A DNA stretch of 64,000 nt from RHKX01 sp963820055 (GCA_963820055.1 CAWFYJ010000003.1:124001-188000), one strand, 5' to 3'. Counted from the stretch's first letter, positions 49,007-60,052 are shown. A program made the numbers and translations. Notes: generated by a model from the letters alone, not told the origin.

Positions 49007-49749
49007 CTACCCGACGACGGGTCGGGACGGCACCGAGAGGTCGATGTAGACGGCGCTGGTGAGCTTCGGATCCGCGAGGACGGCGGCTGCCGCGCGCCAC
49101 TTCTGGTCCGCTGCTCCGGGGCTGCCGAAGCGCAGCTCGATGCCGCCGTTGAGCGCGACGACGACGCCGTGCTGGTCATCGACGGTCGCCTTGACGACCT
49201 GCTCCTGGAGGGGCGCCGGCACCGCGCCGAGGACCCGAGCAGACGCGAGCTCGGCGCCGGTGGCGCGCTCGGCGATGGCGTCGCCGCTCCCGGCGATCTC
49301 CGGGACCCCGTCGGGCCGGTCGACCCCGGTTCCGAGGACCGTTCCGTCGGCGGAGATCAGGGTGCCGCCATCGACGTCGAGCCAGCCGGCGGGCGTCCGG
49401 CTCTCGACGTCGATCGTCACGGCATGGGGAAAGTCGGTCTGGATCTTCAGCGCGACGACCGCGGGGTTGTCCGCGACCGCCGCCTCGATCGCGCCGCGGT
49501 CGAGGTGCAGGGTGCTGAGCCCCGTCGCGGCGGAGCTGAGCTCCTCCTCGACCCCGGGCGCGACATTCGCCCCGGTCACGTTCACGGTCTCGATCTGAAC
49601 GAACGACGAGTCGCGGAACCAGAAGACGTACGCGGCCGCAAGCGCGGCGAGGACGATCAGCGCGACGATCAGTCGGTTGCGGAGCCGCGGCCACGACGGC
49701 ATCGAGATGGCCGGCCGCCGCGAGGTCACGCGTCCCGCTCGAGCGCTCA

Positions 49750-49750
<1 letters not shown>
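49007..49750 (-). CDS. ftsQ: cell division protein FtsQ (POTRA)
   Basis: A 247-residue divisome protein. Short cytoplasmic N-terminus, one membrane span near residues 27-46 (RLIVALIVLAALAAAYVFW), a POTRA domain (SFVQIETVNVTGANVAPGVE, about 49-68) and the FtsQ beta domain. The family is poorly conserved, so identity rests on the POTRA pattern and position between murB and ftsZ. ATG 49750 overlaps the murB stop by one base. Confidence 0.92.
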
Positions 49751-50693
<943 letters not shown>

Positions 50694-50697
<4 letters not shown>

Positions 50698-52124
50698 TCC
50701 AACCCCCCTCCGTCCGTGACGAGGCGGTCGCCGAGCTCGAAGACGTCGCCGGCCCCGAGCGTGACGAGCAGGTCGCCCTCCCCCAGGCTTTCGGCGAGAA
50801 CGCGTTCGGCCCGGTCGATGTCGCCGAACCAGCTGACCCGCCGTCCGGGCGCGGCGTCGGCCGCGGCGTCGGCGACGTCGAGCCCGCTGACACCCTCGAG
50901 TGGCCCGACCGGCAGCTCGCGGGCGGGATAGACGTCGAGGACGCCGATTTCGTCGGCCGCCGTCAGCGCCCGCCCGAACCGCGAGGCGAGCGCCTTCGTC
51001 CGCGAATAGAGGTGGGGCTGGAACACGGCGATCAGCCGCCGGTGCGGCAGCTCGCGGAGGGCGGCGAGCGATGCCGCCACCTCGGTCGGGTGATGGGCGT
51101 AGTCGTCGTAGATCACCGCACCTGAGCGGGTCCCCTTCCGCTCGAGCCGCCGGGCCATCCCCGGGAAGGTCTCGAGGGCGGCGATCAGGTCATCGAGGCG
51201 CGGCAGCCGCTCGTCGAGCTCGAGGGCGCAGGCCAGGGCGCCGATCGCCGCGGTCGCGTTCGCGACGTTGTGGCGGCCGGGTACCGAGAGCCGGACCTCG
51301 CGCTCGCCGATCTCCTCGGAGACGACGCGGAACCGGCAACCGCCCTCGGCCGGTTCGACGTCGGTGGCGAGCAGGGCCGCCGCGGCGCCTACGCCGGCGC
51401 CCGGAGGCGGGGCGACGGCGAAACCGAGGATCCGCCCGGCGCCGTCCAGCGCCGCGAGTCGTCCTTCCGCCGGCCGGACGACGGCCGCCGCGGGCGCCGC
51501 GAACTTCGCGAACGCCTCGATCAGCTCGCCTTCGCCGCCCCAGTGGGAGTGATGGTCGAGCTCGACGTTGGTGACGACCGCGACCTCGGGCTGCACCTTC
51601 AGGAAGCTGCCGTCGCTCTCGTCGGCCTCGGCGACGACCCACGCTGAGCTCCCCCAGTCGGCATTGGCGGGGGCTCCGGACGGTCCCGCTCCGGGGAGCT
51701 CGCCGCCGAGCAGGAAGGCCGGATCGGCGCCGGCGGCCCCGAGGGCGTGGGAGATCATCCCCGCGGTCGTGGTCTTGCCGTGGGCTCCCGCCACCGCAAT
51801 CAGCCGCTTGTCGCCGCAGAGGCGGGCCAGCAGGTCGCTGCGATGGATGACGCTCTGCCCGCGCTCGCGAGCGCGGACGAGCTCGACGTTGTCCTCGGGG
51901 ATCGCCGTCGAGACGACGACCTCCGCATCGGCGGGGACCTGGTCGCCGTCGTGGCCGATCGACGGCTCGATCCCCGCTGCGCGCAGTCGCTCGATGTAGG
52001 GCGACTCGGCGCGGTCGGAACCGCTGACCCGATAGCCGAGGCGGTCGCAGACGAGGGCGAGGCCGCTCATCCCGGCGCCGCCGATCGCGATGAAGTGGAT
52101 TGCTCCGCGATGCGCGGCGGTCAC
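50694..52124 (-). CDS. murC: UDP-N-acetylmuramate--L-alanine ligase
   Basis: A 476-residue ATP-dependent ligase adding L-Ala to UDP-MurNAc. The N-terminal domain has HFIAIGGAGMSGLALV (about residues 10-25); the ATP loop is AVAGAHGKTTTAGMISHALG near 113; DEADESDGSF and YDDYAHHPTEVAASL (C-terminal domain) are classic Mur motifs. Start and stop overlap murG and murB by 4 nt. Confidence 0.97.
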
Positions 52125-53212
52125 GATGACTCCTCCGACGCGACCGCGGCGAGGATCTCGTCGGCGACCCGGTCGGCGGCGTCGGGCTTGGCGATCTCCC
52201 GGGACGCGGCGGCCATCCGCTCGAGCCGCGCGGGATCGTCAAGGAGCGGGGCGACCTCGGCGACGAGCCGGTCGGCGTCGAGCTCCCCGTCCTCGACGAC
52301 GGCAGCCGCTCCCGCCCGCTCCATCCAGCGCGCGTTGGTGTGCTGGTGGCGGGCCGACGCGTACGGGTAGGGCACGAGGATCGCCGGGCGCCCCGCGGCG
52401 GTCAGCTCGAATACGGAGCCACCCGAGCGGCAGAGGACGAGGTCGCTGGCCGCCAGCGCGTCGGCGAGGTCGGGCAGGTACTCGAGCAGCGTGTAGCGGG
52501 AAGCGCCCTCGAGACCGGGGGCCACGACCGGGTAGTCGCGGGCGCCGGCGATGTGAAGGACGTGGAACGGCCGGTCGGCGGCCGGACCGCCCGGCCCAAA
52601 GGCGGCAGCGGCGGCCTGGTTGATCCGCAGGGCGCCAAGGCTGCCGCCGAAGATGAGAAGGCACGGAACATCCGCGTCGATGGCGAACCGCTCGCGGGCC
52701 TGGGCGCGGTCGGAGGTGCCGACCGCCGCCGGCACCGGCCGGCCGGTGACGAGATAGCGGTCGCCGTCGCGGCCGTCGATCGGAAAGGCGAGGCAGACAC
52801 GGCGGGCGCGCGGCGCGAGCAGCCGGTTGGAGAGCCCGAGGTGGCTGTCGGCCTCGGTGAGGACGAGTGGCAGGCCCTTCGATGCGGCGGCGATCCCGGT
52901 CGGCGCGGCGACGTACCCGCCGCCGCCCATCACCGCATCCGCCCGGCGCGCCTCGAGGTAACCGCGGGCGACCCGGACCGCGGCCGCGGCCTTGCCGAGC
53001 GCAGCGGCGGCACGAACCGGGTTGCGCCGGTCGATTCCGGTGACGTCGAGGAAGTCGATCTCGTAACCCGCCGCGGGGACCAGGTCCGCCTCCGCGCGAT
53101 CGCGGGTGCCGACGAAGCTGACCTCGGCGCCCCGCTCAGCGAGCGCGGCGGCGACGGCCAGCGCCGGCACTACGTGTCCCGCTGTGCCGCCGGCTGCGAT
53201 CACCACTCGCAC
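52121..53212 (-). CDS. murG: UDP-GlcNAc--undecaprenyl-PP-MurNAc-pentapeptide GlcNAc transferase
   Basis: A 363-residue GT-B glycosyltransferase on the inner membrane face making lipid II. MRVVIAAGGTAGHVVPALAV (residues 1-20) is the donor-site loop; DAVMGGGGYVAAP, FGGSLGALRINQ and LCRSGGSVFELTAAGRPAIL complete the family pattern. Its first 77 nt overlap the ftsW tail in another frame, far more than the 4-nt overlaps around it. ATG 53212 is well supported by the family. Confidence 0.97.
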   Translation of the reverse strand: MRVVIAAGGTAGHVVPALAVAAALAERGAEVSFVGTRDRAEADLVPAAGYEIDFLDVTGIDRRNPVRAAAALGKAAAAVRVARGYLEARRADAVMGGGGYVAAPTGIAAASKGLPLVLTEADSHLGLSNRLLAPRARRVCLAFPIDGRDGDRYLVTGRPVPAAVGTSDRAQARERFAIDADVPCLLIFGGSLGALRINQAAAAAFGPGGPAADRPFHVLHIAGARDYPVVAPGLEGASRYTLLEYLPDLADALAASDLVLCRSGGSVFELTAAGRPAILVPYPYASARHQHTNARWMERAGAAAVVEDGELDADRLVAEVAPLLDDPARLERMAAASREIAKPDAADRVADEILAAVASEESS

Positions 53213-54470
53213 GCGAGGCTCCCCTCGATGCGGTGGTCCGGCGTGGGGCGGCCGGGCGTTTCTGCGCCCCGCCGTCGACGACGCTGAGCCGGCGTCGCGT
53301 GCTCGCCGCCGCCGTCCGCGCCGAGCCTCCGGCAGCCACGTTGAGCAGCAGGCCGACGGCCGCGAGGGTCACGATCAGGCTGCTGTTTCCGTAGGAGACG
53401 AATGGAAGGGTCACTCCGGTCAGGGGCGCCAGGCCCAGCACGGCGAAGAGGTTGATCGACGCCTGAACCAGAATCATCGCCGTCAACCCGGCGGCGAGCA
53501 GGCGACCGTAGCGATCGCGCGCCTTCTGAGCGGTCCTGAAGCCCGCATAGCCGAACAGCATGTAGAGGCCGACGAGCAGCGAAATGCCGATCAGGCCAAG
53601 CTCCTCGCCGATGACGGCGGCGATCATGTCGGTGTGGGCCTCGGGGAGGTAGAAGGCCTTCTGGACGCTCTCGCCGATCCCGACACCGAAGATGCCGCCC
53701 GAGCCGAGCGCTATCGACGCCTGCTGGCCCTGGAATCCGGCCCCGGAGGCGTCGGCTCCGGGATTGATGAAGCTGGTCAGGCGAGCCATCCGGTACGGCT
53801 CCATGAGGACCGCGATCAGAACCAGGACGAGCAGCGCGCCGGCGATCATCGCGAGGTGACGGATCTTGGCGCCGGCGGCGATCAGCAGGGCCGCCATCGA
53901 GAAGGCTGTGACCATCGCCGTGCCGAGATCGGGCTCGACGACGATCAGGGCGACGATCCCGCCCGTGATCAGCAGGATCGGGCGCATCGTCCGGAGGTCG
54001 CGCGTCATCGTCGGCCGGTCGGCGAGCAGGCTCGCCCCGTAGAGCATCAGCGCGATCTTCGCGATCTCCGACGCCTGGATCTGGATCGGGCCGAAGGCGA
54101 GCCAGCGCTGGGCGCCGTTGGCCGACGTGCCCATCACCTTCGTGACTAGCAGCAGGCCGACCGCGCCGATCAGGATCGCGCCGGTCAGCTGGCGAACGTT
54201 CTCGAGGCGCTGCATCGAGATCAGCTTCAGGCCGATCAGTCCGACGGCCCCGAACATCAGCGTCTTCTTCAGATAGAAGAGGCTGTCGCCGTCGTTGAGG
54301 AGCGACGCGCTCGAGCTGGCGCTGAAGACCATCACCGCGCCGAAGGTGAGCAGGCACATCGTCGCTGTCAGCAGCAGCGTGTACTCGAGCGGCTTGTCCT
54401 TCGTCTTCGCCCTCGTGCGACCGCCGCGCTTCAGGCGCAGCCCGCTCATCGCGTTCGTCAAGCTGCTCAT
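53136..54470 (-). CDS. ftsW: lipid II polymerase FtsW (SEDS)
   Basis: A 444-residue SEDS glycosyltransferase with ten hydrophobic segments from about residue 30 to 380. Motifs: NGAQRWLAFGPIQIQASEIAK, VVEPDLGTAMVTAFSM, YRMARLTSFINPGADASGAGF, FYLPEAHTDMIAAVIGEELG and VTLPFVSYGNSSL. It polymerises glycan at the septum with FtsI. The N-terminus (LRLKRGGRTRAKTK) and the last ~65 residues are Arg-rich; the latter region is encoded across the murG start. ATG 54470 overlaps the murD stop. Confidence 0.96.
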   Translation of the reverse strand: MSSLTNAMSGLRLKRGGRTRAKTKDKPLEYTLLLTATMCLLTFGAVMVFSASSSASLLNDGDSLFYLKKTLMFGAVGLIGLKLISMQRLENVRQLTGAILIGAVGLLLVTKVMGTSANGAQRWLAFGPIQIQASEIAKIALMLYGASLLADRPTMTRDLRTMRPILLITGGIVALIVVEPDLGTAMVTAFSMAALLIAAGAKIRHLAMIAGALLVLVLIAVLMEPYRMARLTSFINPGADASGAGFQGQQASIALGSGGIFGVGIGESVQKAFYLPEAHTDMIAAVIGEELGLIGISLLVGLYMLFGYAGFRTAQKARDRYGRLLAAGLTAMILVQASINLFAVLGLAPLTGVTLPFVSYGNSSLIVTLAAVGLLLNVAAGGSARTAAASTRRRLSVVDGGAQKRPAAPRRTTASRGASRASGDRSRRHSGTRSAGAGRRRRAR

Positions 54471-55822
54471 CGCAGGCCTTCGACGAGCTCGCGGAAGCGG
54501 CGGCCGCGATCCTCGTAATCGCGGAACGCGTCGAAGCTCGCGCACGCCGGTGCAAGTAGAACCGTCTCCCCGGCCCCAGCGGCAGATGCCGCGTCGGCGA
54601 CCGCCGTCGCGAGATCGCCGCTCCGCCGCAGCGGGACGCCGGCCGGTGCGAGGTCCGCGGCGAGCTGCTCGGCCGCTTCGCCGATCAGGTAACAGGCGGC
54701 GCAGTGCCCGGCGACGGCCGGGACGAGGTCGCCGAAGCTCTCGCCCTTGAGGCTGCCGCCGAAGATCGCATGGACGCCGTCGCCGAACGATGCCATCGCC
54801 GCCCGGGCCGCGGCGACGTTGGTCGCCTTCGAGTCGTTGACGAAGGCGACGCCGTCGATCTCGGCGACCCGCTCGAGGCGGTGCGGGACGCCGACGAAGT
54901 CGGAGAGGCCCCGGGCGACCGCATCGCGGGGGACGCCGGCGGAGATCGCCGCGGCCGCGACGGCCATCGCGTTGCGCAGGTTGTGCTCGCCGGCGAGAGC
55001 GAGGTCTGCCCGGCCGATGATCGGGCCGTCGGCGTCGCGGATCTCGTCGCCTTCCAACCACAGTGTGCAACCACCGTCACGGCATCCGGCGATGCCGTAG
55101 CGATGGCGCTGCCCGGCACCGGCAATGTCAGCATCGCCGAGCGCCGGCTCGTCGGCGTCGTAGATCGCCACGCCCGACTCCGGCTGGGAGGCGAAGATCT
55201 GCAGCTTCGCGTCGAGGTACGAGTCGAGTGTCCCGTGGCGGTCGAGATGATCGGGGCTGAAGTTGAGGAGCACCGCCACCTCGGGCGCGAACGCCTCGGA
55301 GTCCTCGAGCTGGAAGGAGGAGCACTCGCAGACGACCGTGGCGTCCGGGTCGAGGCCGGCCGCGAGGGAGGCGAGCGGAGTGCCGACGTTGCCGGCGACG
55401 GCGACCGGCATTCCAGCCGTCGCGAAGACGTGGCCGAGCCACTCGGTGACGGTGGTCTTGCCGTTCGTGCCGGTGACGGCGACGAACGGATTGTCGGTCA
55501 TCCGCCAGCCGAGCTCGAGCTCGCCGATGACGGTCTTCCCTGCCCCGCGGGCGGCGGCTATCACCGGCGCCTCCTGCGGCACGCCGGGGCTCTTGATCAC
55601 CGCGTTCACGCGTTCGAGCAGCTGAAGTCCGTCGCCATCCAGATCGAGTTCGACGCCGGCGTCCGCAAGCCTGCTCGCATCCGCAGGATTCCCGCGATCG
55701 GTGCCGTACACGCGCTCCCCCCGCGCGAGCAGGGCCTCGGCGGCCGCGATCCCCGATCGGGCCAGCCCGACGACCAGGAACGGGCCGCTCGGCAGGGCGG
55801 GTCGCGGGATCGCTGACGACAC
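54467..55822 (-). CDS. murD: UDP-N-acetylmuramoylalanine--D-glutamate ligase
   Basis: A 451-residue ligase adding D-Glu. FLVVGLARSGIAAAEALLA (about residues 14-32) is the N-terminal domain, AVTGTNGKTTVTEWLGHVFA (around 111) the ATP site, and LLNFSPDHLDRHGTL and VNDSKATNVAAARAAM the later motifs. GTG 55822 is preferred; a TTG at 55882 would add a non-conserved segment. It ends in a 4-nt overlap with ftsW and starts the second half of the dcw cluster after a 330-nt gap. Confidence 0.95.
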   Translation of the reverse strand: MSSAIPRPALPSGPFLVVGLARSGIAAAEALLARGERVYGTDRGNPADASRLADAGVELDLDGDGLQLLERVNAVIKSPGVPQEAPVIAAARGAGKTVIGELELGWRMTDNPFVAVTGTNGKTTVTEWLGHVFATAGMPVAVAGNVGTPLASLAAGLDPDATVVCECSSFQLEDSEAFAPEVAVLLNFSPDHLDRHGTLDSYLDAKLQIFASQPESGVAIYDADEPALGDADIAGAGQRHRYGIAGCRDGGCTLWLEGDEIRDADGPIIGRADLALAGEHNLRNAMAVAAAAISAGVPRDAVARGLSDFVGVPHRLERVAEIDGVAFVNDSKATNVAAARAAMASFGDGVHAIFGGSLKGESFGDLVPAVAGHCAACYLIGEAAEQLAADLAPAGVPLRRSGDLATAVADAASAAGAGETVLLAPACASFDAFRDYEDRGRRFRELVEGLR

Positions 55823-56050
55823 CGTTGAAGCTTCGCCGCTGCGGAGGACGTACCTGTGGGGCCGCTTGGTTCCCGGTGCCAATGGCAGCGAACGGGGTCA
55901 GAGCGAGAGGAACGCCGACTCCAAGGGGCATGACTCTCCGTCAACCCGACATTCTCGACCCATAGCGTCGGTTTCGTCGGTTTGACCGAGGGTCAGCGGC
56001 CGACCGCCGAACCCCTCTCGGACCCTCCCCGCCTGAACGCCCGTCAGGTC
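55823..56050. other. intergenic leader between mraY and murD
   Basis: No gene is visible. A TTGACG (minus strand) occurs about 125 nt before the murD start without a clear -10. A direct repeat of AAACCGACG is present near 55968-55982. The remainder of the gap, 56051-56157, is structured element copy C. Confidence 0.5.
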
Positions 56051-56157
56051 CCTGACGAGGTCGGGAGCCCGCAGATCAAGGAAGAGCCGGCCGACGCGGC
56101 CAGAGCCGGCCGCGAGGCCGGCGATGACGCCGAGCTGCGGCCTCCCGACCCGTCAGG
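56051..56157. other. structured dispersed element, copy C (after mraY)
   Basis: The outer arms CCTGACG and GGTCGGGAGCCCGCAG (56051-56074) pair with CTGCGGCCTCCCGACC and CGTCAGG (56135-56157) at all but one position, apart from a single bulged A. The right arm contains the mraY stop codon. Core: AAGGAAGA, GCCGGCC, GAC, GCGGCC, loop, GGCCGC, GA, GGCCGGC, GATGACGCC. The helix is longer than in copies A and B but is paired throughout. Confidence 0.75.
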
Positions 56158-57172
56158 AGCCGATGGAGTTCTGGAAGAGCGTGTAGCCGATGCCCGCGAG
56201 CACCGCGCCGATGATCCAGAAGCGGATCATGATCTTCGTCTCCGACCAGGCCTTCATCTCGAAGTGGTGATGGACGGGAGCCATCAGGAAGACGCGGCGG
56301 CGGAAGGTCTTGAACGCGAATACCTGGATGGCGACCGAGAGCGCCTCGATGACGAAGATGCCGCCGAGGATGATCAGCAGTACCTCGGTCTGGGTCATGA
56401 TCGCGAGCCCGGCGATGGCTCCGCCCAAGCCGAGCGAGCCGGTGTCGCCCATGAAGATCGTCGCCGGGAACGAGTTGAACCAGAGGAAGCCGACCGAGGC
56501 GCCGACGAAGCAGGCCGAGAGCAGCGCCAGGTCCTCCTGCCCCGTTGTGATGGTGATCGCGAGGTAGGAGAGGAAGACGATCGCGCAGCATCCCGCGGCG
56601 AGGCCGTCGAGGCCGTCGGTCAGGTTGACGCCGTTGCTCGCTCCCGCGAGGACGAGGAAGCTGAGGACGACGTAGACGACCGGACCGAGGTAGACCTCGG
56701 CGCCGAAGACGCGGATCTGCAGGCTCGGATCGAGCCCGATCTCCTGGAAGGCGACCCACCAGAGTGCGACGGCGAGGGCGATCTGGAAGGAAAGCTTCCA
56801 GCGCGCGGAGAGGCCGAGCGAGCGGCGCTTGATGATCTTTATGTAGTCGTCGGCAAAGCCGATCGCGGCGCTGCCGAGGGCGACGCCGAAGACCGCAAGG
56901 CTCTCCGTGTCGCGGTCGGAGAGAACGAGGTAGGGGATCGAGATCGCGGCGAAGATGATCAGGCCGCCCATCGTCGGTGTCCCTGCCTTGACGTGGTGCC
57001 CCTGCGGCCCCTCCTCGCGGATCTGCTGGCCGAACTCGCGCTCGCGGAGGCGCTCGATGAACTTCGGCCCGAGGAAGATCGTGATCAGCATCGCGGCCAT
57101 CCCGGCGATCAGGATCGCCCCGCGGTCGACGGGAACGGTGCTGAGCCCGTTCGTCTGCGCGAGCGCGATCAA
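56153..57172 (-). CDS. mraY: phospho-N-acetylmuramoyl-pentapeptide transferase
   Basis: A 339-residue polytopic membrane enzyme transferring phospho-MurNAc-pentapeptide to undecaprenyl phosphate (lipid I). GHHVKAGTPTMGGLIIFAAI (about residues 57-76), FADDYIKIIKRRSLGL with the acidic pair, FMGDTGSLGLGGAIAGLA and FRRRVFLMAPVHHHFEMKAW are the family motifs. TTG 57172 overlaps the murF stop as TTGA. Start codon TTG is unusual in this cluster. Confidence 0.96.
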   Translation of the reverse strand: MIALAQTNGLSTVPVDRGAILIAGMAAMLITIFLGPKFIERLREREFGQQIREEGPQGHHVKAGTPTMGGLIIFAAISIPYLVLSDRDTESLAVFGVALGSAAIGFADDYIKIIKRRSLGLSARWKLSFQIALAVALWWVAFQEIGLDPSLQIRVFGAEVYLGPVVYVVLSFLVLAGASNGVNLTDGLDGLAAGCCAIVFLSYLAITITTGQEDLALLSACFVGASVGFLWFNSFPATIFMGDTGSLGLGGAIAGLAIMTQTEVLLIILGGIFVIEALSVAIQVFAFKTFRRRVFLMAPVHHHFEMKAWSETKIMIRFWIIGAVLAGIGYTLFQNSIGS

Positions 57173-58527
57173 GCCGACTCCCGCCCGAGCCGGGCGACGA
57201 GTCCGTCGGTCAGGCGCTCGAGCCCGACCGAGCGCGAGCCCTTGATCAGGGCGACGTCGCCCTCCTGCAGTTCCTCGGCGACGAGCGCCGTCGCGGCATC
57301 GGCGTCGGGCGCCCAGGCATCAGGCGAGTAGTCGCGGGCCAGATCGCCGACCCCGATCAACCGGTCGATGCCGCGGGAGCGGACGAGGGCGCCGATCTCG
57401 GCGTGAAAGGCCGGCCCGTCGGGCCCGAGCTCGGCCATACCGCCCAGCACCGCTATCGCCCGGCGATCCGCCGACTCAGGGCCGCCGAGGTTCTCGACTG
57501 CCGCTCGCATCGAGATCGGGTTCGCGTTGTAGCAGTCGTTGAGCAGCAAGATGCGCCCGGGCAGCTCGATCCGCTCGCCCCGCAGGCGGGAGAACTCTAT
57601 CCGCGAGGTCCGGGCGGACATCTCGGCGGGGTCGAGGTCGAGGGCGACGCCGATCGAGATCGCGCAGAGCGCATTGGCGAGGTTGTGGGCCTCGGTGAAC
57701 GGGAACTCGAAGTCGGCCTCGCCGTGGGGCGTCCCGATCCGGGCGACCGTTCGACCCTTCTCGACCGCTGAGGAGAGCGCGAAGACGTCGCCGCCGGGGC
57801 CGAAGGTGAACGCCTCCAGGGAGTCGCGCAGGTGCGGGGCGAGCGCCTCCTCGTTGGCGGGGATCACGGCTCGCCCCCCGTCGCGGAGCCCCTGGAGGAT
57901 CTCGGCCTTCGCCTCGCGAATGGCGTCGATCGTCCCGAGCAGCTCGAGGTGGACCGGCCCGATGTTCGTGATCGCGGCGACGTCGGGCTCGGCAATCTCG
58001 CAGAGCTCGGCGATCTGACCCATCCCCCGCATCGCCATCTCCATCACGAGCAGCTCCGTCTCGGGTGGGGCCGCGAGAATGGCGAGCGGCATCCCGATCT
58101 CGGTGTTGAAGTTCTCGGGGCTGGCGTGGACGCGCCGGGGGAGGATCGCCCGGCAGATGTCCTTGACGGACGTCTTCCCCGTCGACCCGGTGATGCCGAC
58201 CGTCGGGCACCCGAGCTCACGGCGCCACTCCCGGGCGAGCGACTGCAGCGCCGCGAGCGGGTCGTCGACGGCGAAGACGCGACCGTGCTCGAGCTCCGCG
58301 GCCCGATCGCGGCCGACGACCACGCCCCACGCGCCCTGCTCGAGCGCCTGGGCGGCAAATCGGCCGCCGTCCTGCTGGGCGCCGATCAGGCCGAAGAAGA
58401 GGTCGCCGGCGCGGACCTCGCGCGAATCGATCACGGCCCGCTCAGGACGGATCCCGTCCTCGGCTCCGAGGCGTGACGAGTCGGATCCGACCGCGGCTGC
58501 GATCCGGTCCTTGGAGAGCTCGATCAC
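57169..58527 (-). CDS. murF: UDP-MurNAc-tripeptide--D-Ala-D-Ala ligase
   Basis: A 452-residue ligase adding D-Ala-D-Ala. The N-terminal domain has AVIDSREVRAGDLFFGLIG (about residues 31-49), the ATP site GITGSTGKTSVKDICRAIL (around 113), and later FNTEIGMPLAILA, AAITNIGPVHLE and NDCYNANPISMRAA. Start overlaps the murE stop, stop overlaps mraY. Confidence 0.96.
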   Translation of the reverse strand: MIELSKDRIAAAVGSDSSRLGAEDGIRPERAVIDSREVRAGDLFFGLIGAQQDGGRFAAQALEQGAWGVVVGRDRAAELEHGRVFAVDDPLAALQSLAREWRRELGCPTVGITGSTGKTSVKDICRAILPRRVHASPENFNTEIGMPLAILAAPPETELLVMEMAMRGMGQIAELCEIAEPDVAAITNIGPVHLELLGTIDAIREAKAEILQGLRDGGRAVIPANEEALAPHLRDSLEAFTFGPGGDVFALSSAVEKGRTVARIGTPHGEADFEFPFTEAHNLANALCAISIGVALDLDPAEMSARTSRIEFSRLRGERIELPGRILLLNDCYNANPISMRAAVENLGGPESADRRAIAVLGGMAELGPDGPAFHAEIGALVRSRGIDRLIGVGDLARDYSPDAWAPDADAATALVAEELQEGDVALIKGSRSVGLERLTDGLVARLGRESA

Positions 58528-60038
58528 GCCGGACCTCCTCCCGTCGCCGATGCGAGCCTCTCGAGCTCCTCGCGGGCGACGTCGCGGTCGTCAAAGGGGA
58601 TCTTCCGGCCGTCGGCGAACTCCTGGCCCTGCTCGTGGCCCTTGCCGGCGATGACGACGAGATCGCCTGCCTTCGCCCTGCTCAGCGCCAGCGCGATCGC
58701 GGCCCGGCGGTCGGGCTCGACCTCGGTGCAGGCGCGGCGGTCCGCCGAAACGCCCGCGAGGACCATCTCGATGATCGCCTCCGGGTCCTCCGAACGCGGA
58801 TTGTCCGAGGTGATCACGGCGAGGTTCGAGAGCTCGGAGCCCGCCCGGCCCATCAGCGGCCGCTTCGAGTGGTCCCGGTCACCGCCGCAGCCGAACGCGC
58901 AGATCAGCGTCCCGTCGGTGAGCAGCCGGGCGGCGCGAAGGACGTTCTCCAGCGAGTCGGGGGTGTGGGCGTAATCGACGATCACCCCGAAATCCTGGCC
59001 GGCGTCGATCGGCTCCATCCGCCCCGGAACCGGGTCGGCGGCGGCGAGGCCGGCGACGGCGTCGTCGATTTCGACGCCCGCGGCGAGGGTCGATCCGAGC
59101 GCGGCGAGGGCGTTCTCGACGTTGAAGTGGCCGGGGAGGCGTAGCCGGACCTCGCGCGCCGCACCGGCGCCGTGCAGGGTGAACGAGGCGCCGGCAGCGT
59201 CGAATCCGACGTCGTGGGCGGTCAGATCGGCGAGGTGGCCCACAGCCGAGAAGGTCGTCAGCTTCGTCCCGCCGAGCCGCGCCACGTCGGCCGCCAATCG
59301 CTGGCCGTATGGGTCGTCGACGTTGATGACCGCGGTCGCCGGCGCCCTGCCGCCGTCGCCGGGAACGAACAGGAGGCGCTTCGCCGCGAAGTAGTCCTCC
59401 ATATCCGCATGGAAGTCGAGGTGATCCTGGGTGAGGTTCGTGAAGCCGGCGACGTCGAAGTCGATGCAGTCCGCCCGGCCCAGCGACAGGGCGTGCGAGG
59501 AGACCTCCATCACGCAGGCCCTGTCACCGGCATCGAGCATGCGGCGAAAGGTGCGCTGGAGGTCGATCGCCTCCGGCGTCGTCCGCTCGACCGGCTCGGC
59601 GAGGCCGCCGACGATCTGCTTGACGGTGCCGAGCAGGCCGCAGCGGACCCCGGCCTGCTCGAGGATCGCCCGGATCAGGAACGCCGTCGTCGTCTTCCCG
59701 TTCGTGCCGGTGACGCCGATCATGTTCAGCTCGGCACTCGGATTGCCGAAGAAGCCGGCCGCGATCGGGCCCATCGCGAGCCGCGAATCGGCGACGACCA
59801 GCTGCGGGACGTCGAGATCGAGTTCGTGCTCGACCACGAGCGCGGCCGCTCCGGCGTCGACGACGGCGGGTGCGAAGTCGTGTCCATCCGCGGAGCTCCC
59901 GCGCACGCAGAAGAACAGCGTTCCCGGTCCGGCGGCACGACTGTCGAAGGCGACGTCGGCGATCTCCGGGTCCGCCCCGGATCCGGCGACGTGCGCGGCA
60001 TCCCCCGGCAGCGCGTCGCTTAGTTCGGCGAGCCTCAT
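58524..60038 (-). CDS. murE: UDP-MurNAc-L-Ala-D-Glu--meso-DAP ligase
   Basis: A 504-residue ligase. GVTGTNGKTTTAFLIRAILE (about 107-126) is the ATP site, TTPEAIDLQRTF and FTNLTQDHLDFH follow, and SDNPRSEDPEAII carries the DNPR motif that marks meso-diaminopimelate specificity. So the wall should contain meso-DAP. ATG 60038 is fixed by TAGAAT 8 nt upstream; a start at 60080 exists but is not conserved. An internal promoter thus splits the ftsI and murE halves. Confidence 0.97.
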   Translation of the reverse strand: MRLAELSDALPGDAAHVAGSGADPEIADVAFDSRAAGPGTLFFCVRGSSADGHDFAPAVVDAGAAALVVEHELDLDVPQLVVADSRLAMGPIAAGFFGNPSAELNMIGVTGTNGKTTTAFLIRAILEQAGVRCGLLGTVKQIVGGLAEPVERTTPEAIDLQRTFRRMLDAGDRACVMEVSSHALSLGRADCIDFDVAGFTNLTQDHLDFHADMEDYFAAKRLLFVPGDGGRAPATAVINVDDPYGQRLAADVARLGGTKLTTFSAVGHLADLTAHDVGFDAAGASFTLHGAGAAREVRLRLPGHFNVENALAALGSTLAAGVEIDDAVAGLAAADPVPGRMEPIDAGQDFGVIVDYAHTPDSLENVLRAARLLTDGTLICAFGCGGDRDHSKRPLMGRAGSELSNLAVITSDNPRSEDPEAIIEMVLAGVSADRRACTEVEPDRRAAIALALSRAKAGDLVVIAGKGHEQGQEFADGRKIPFDDRDVAREELERLASATGGGPA

Positions 60039-60046
60039 CGCCCGCG

Positions 60047-60052
60047 ATTCTA
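60047..60052 (-). promoter_or_regulatory. -10-like box TAGAAT, internal promoter for murE
   Basis: TAGAAT on the minus strand, 8 nt before ATG 60038, in the 58-nt gap after ftsI. Confidence 0.5.
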
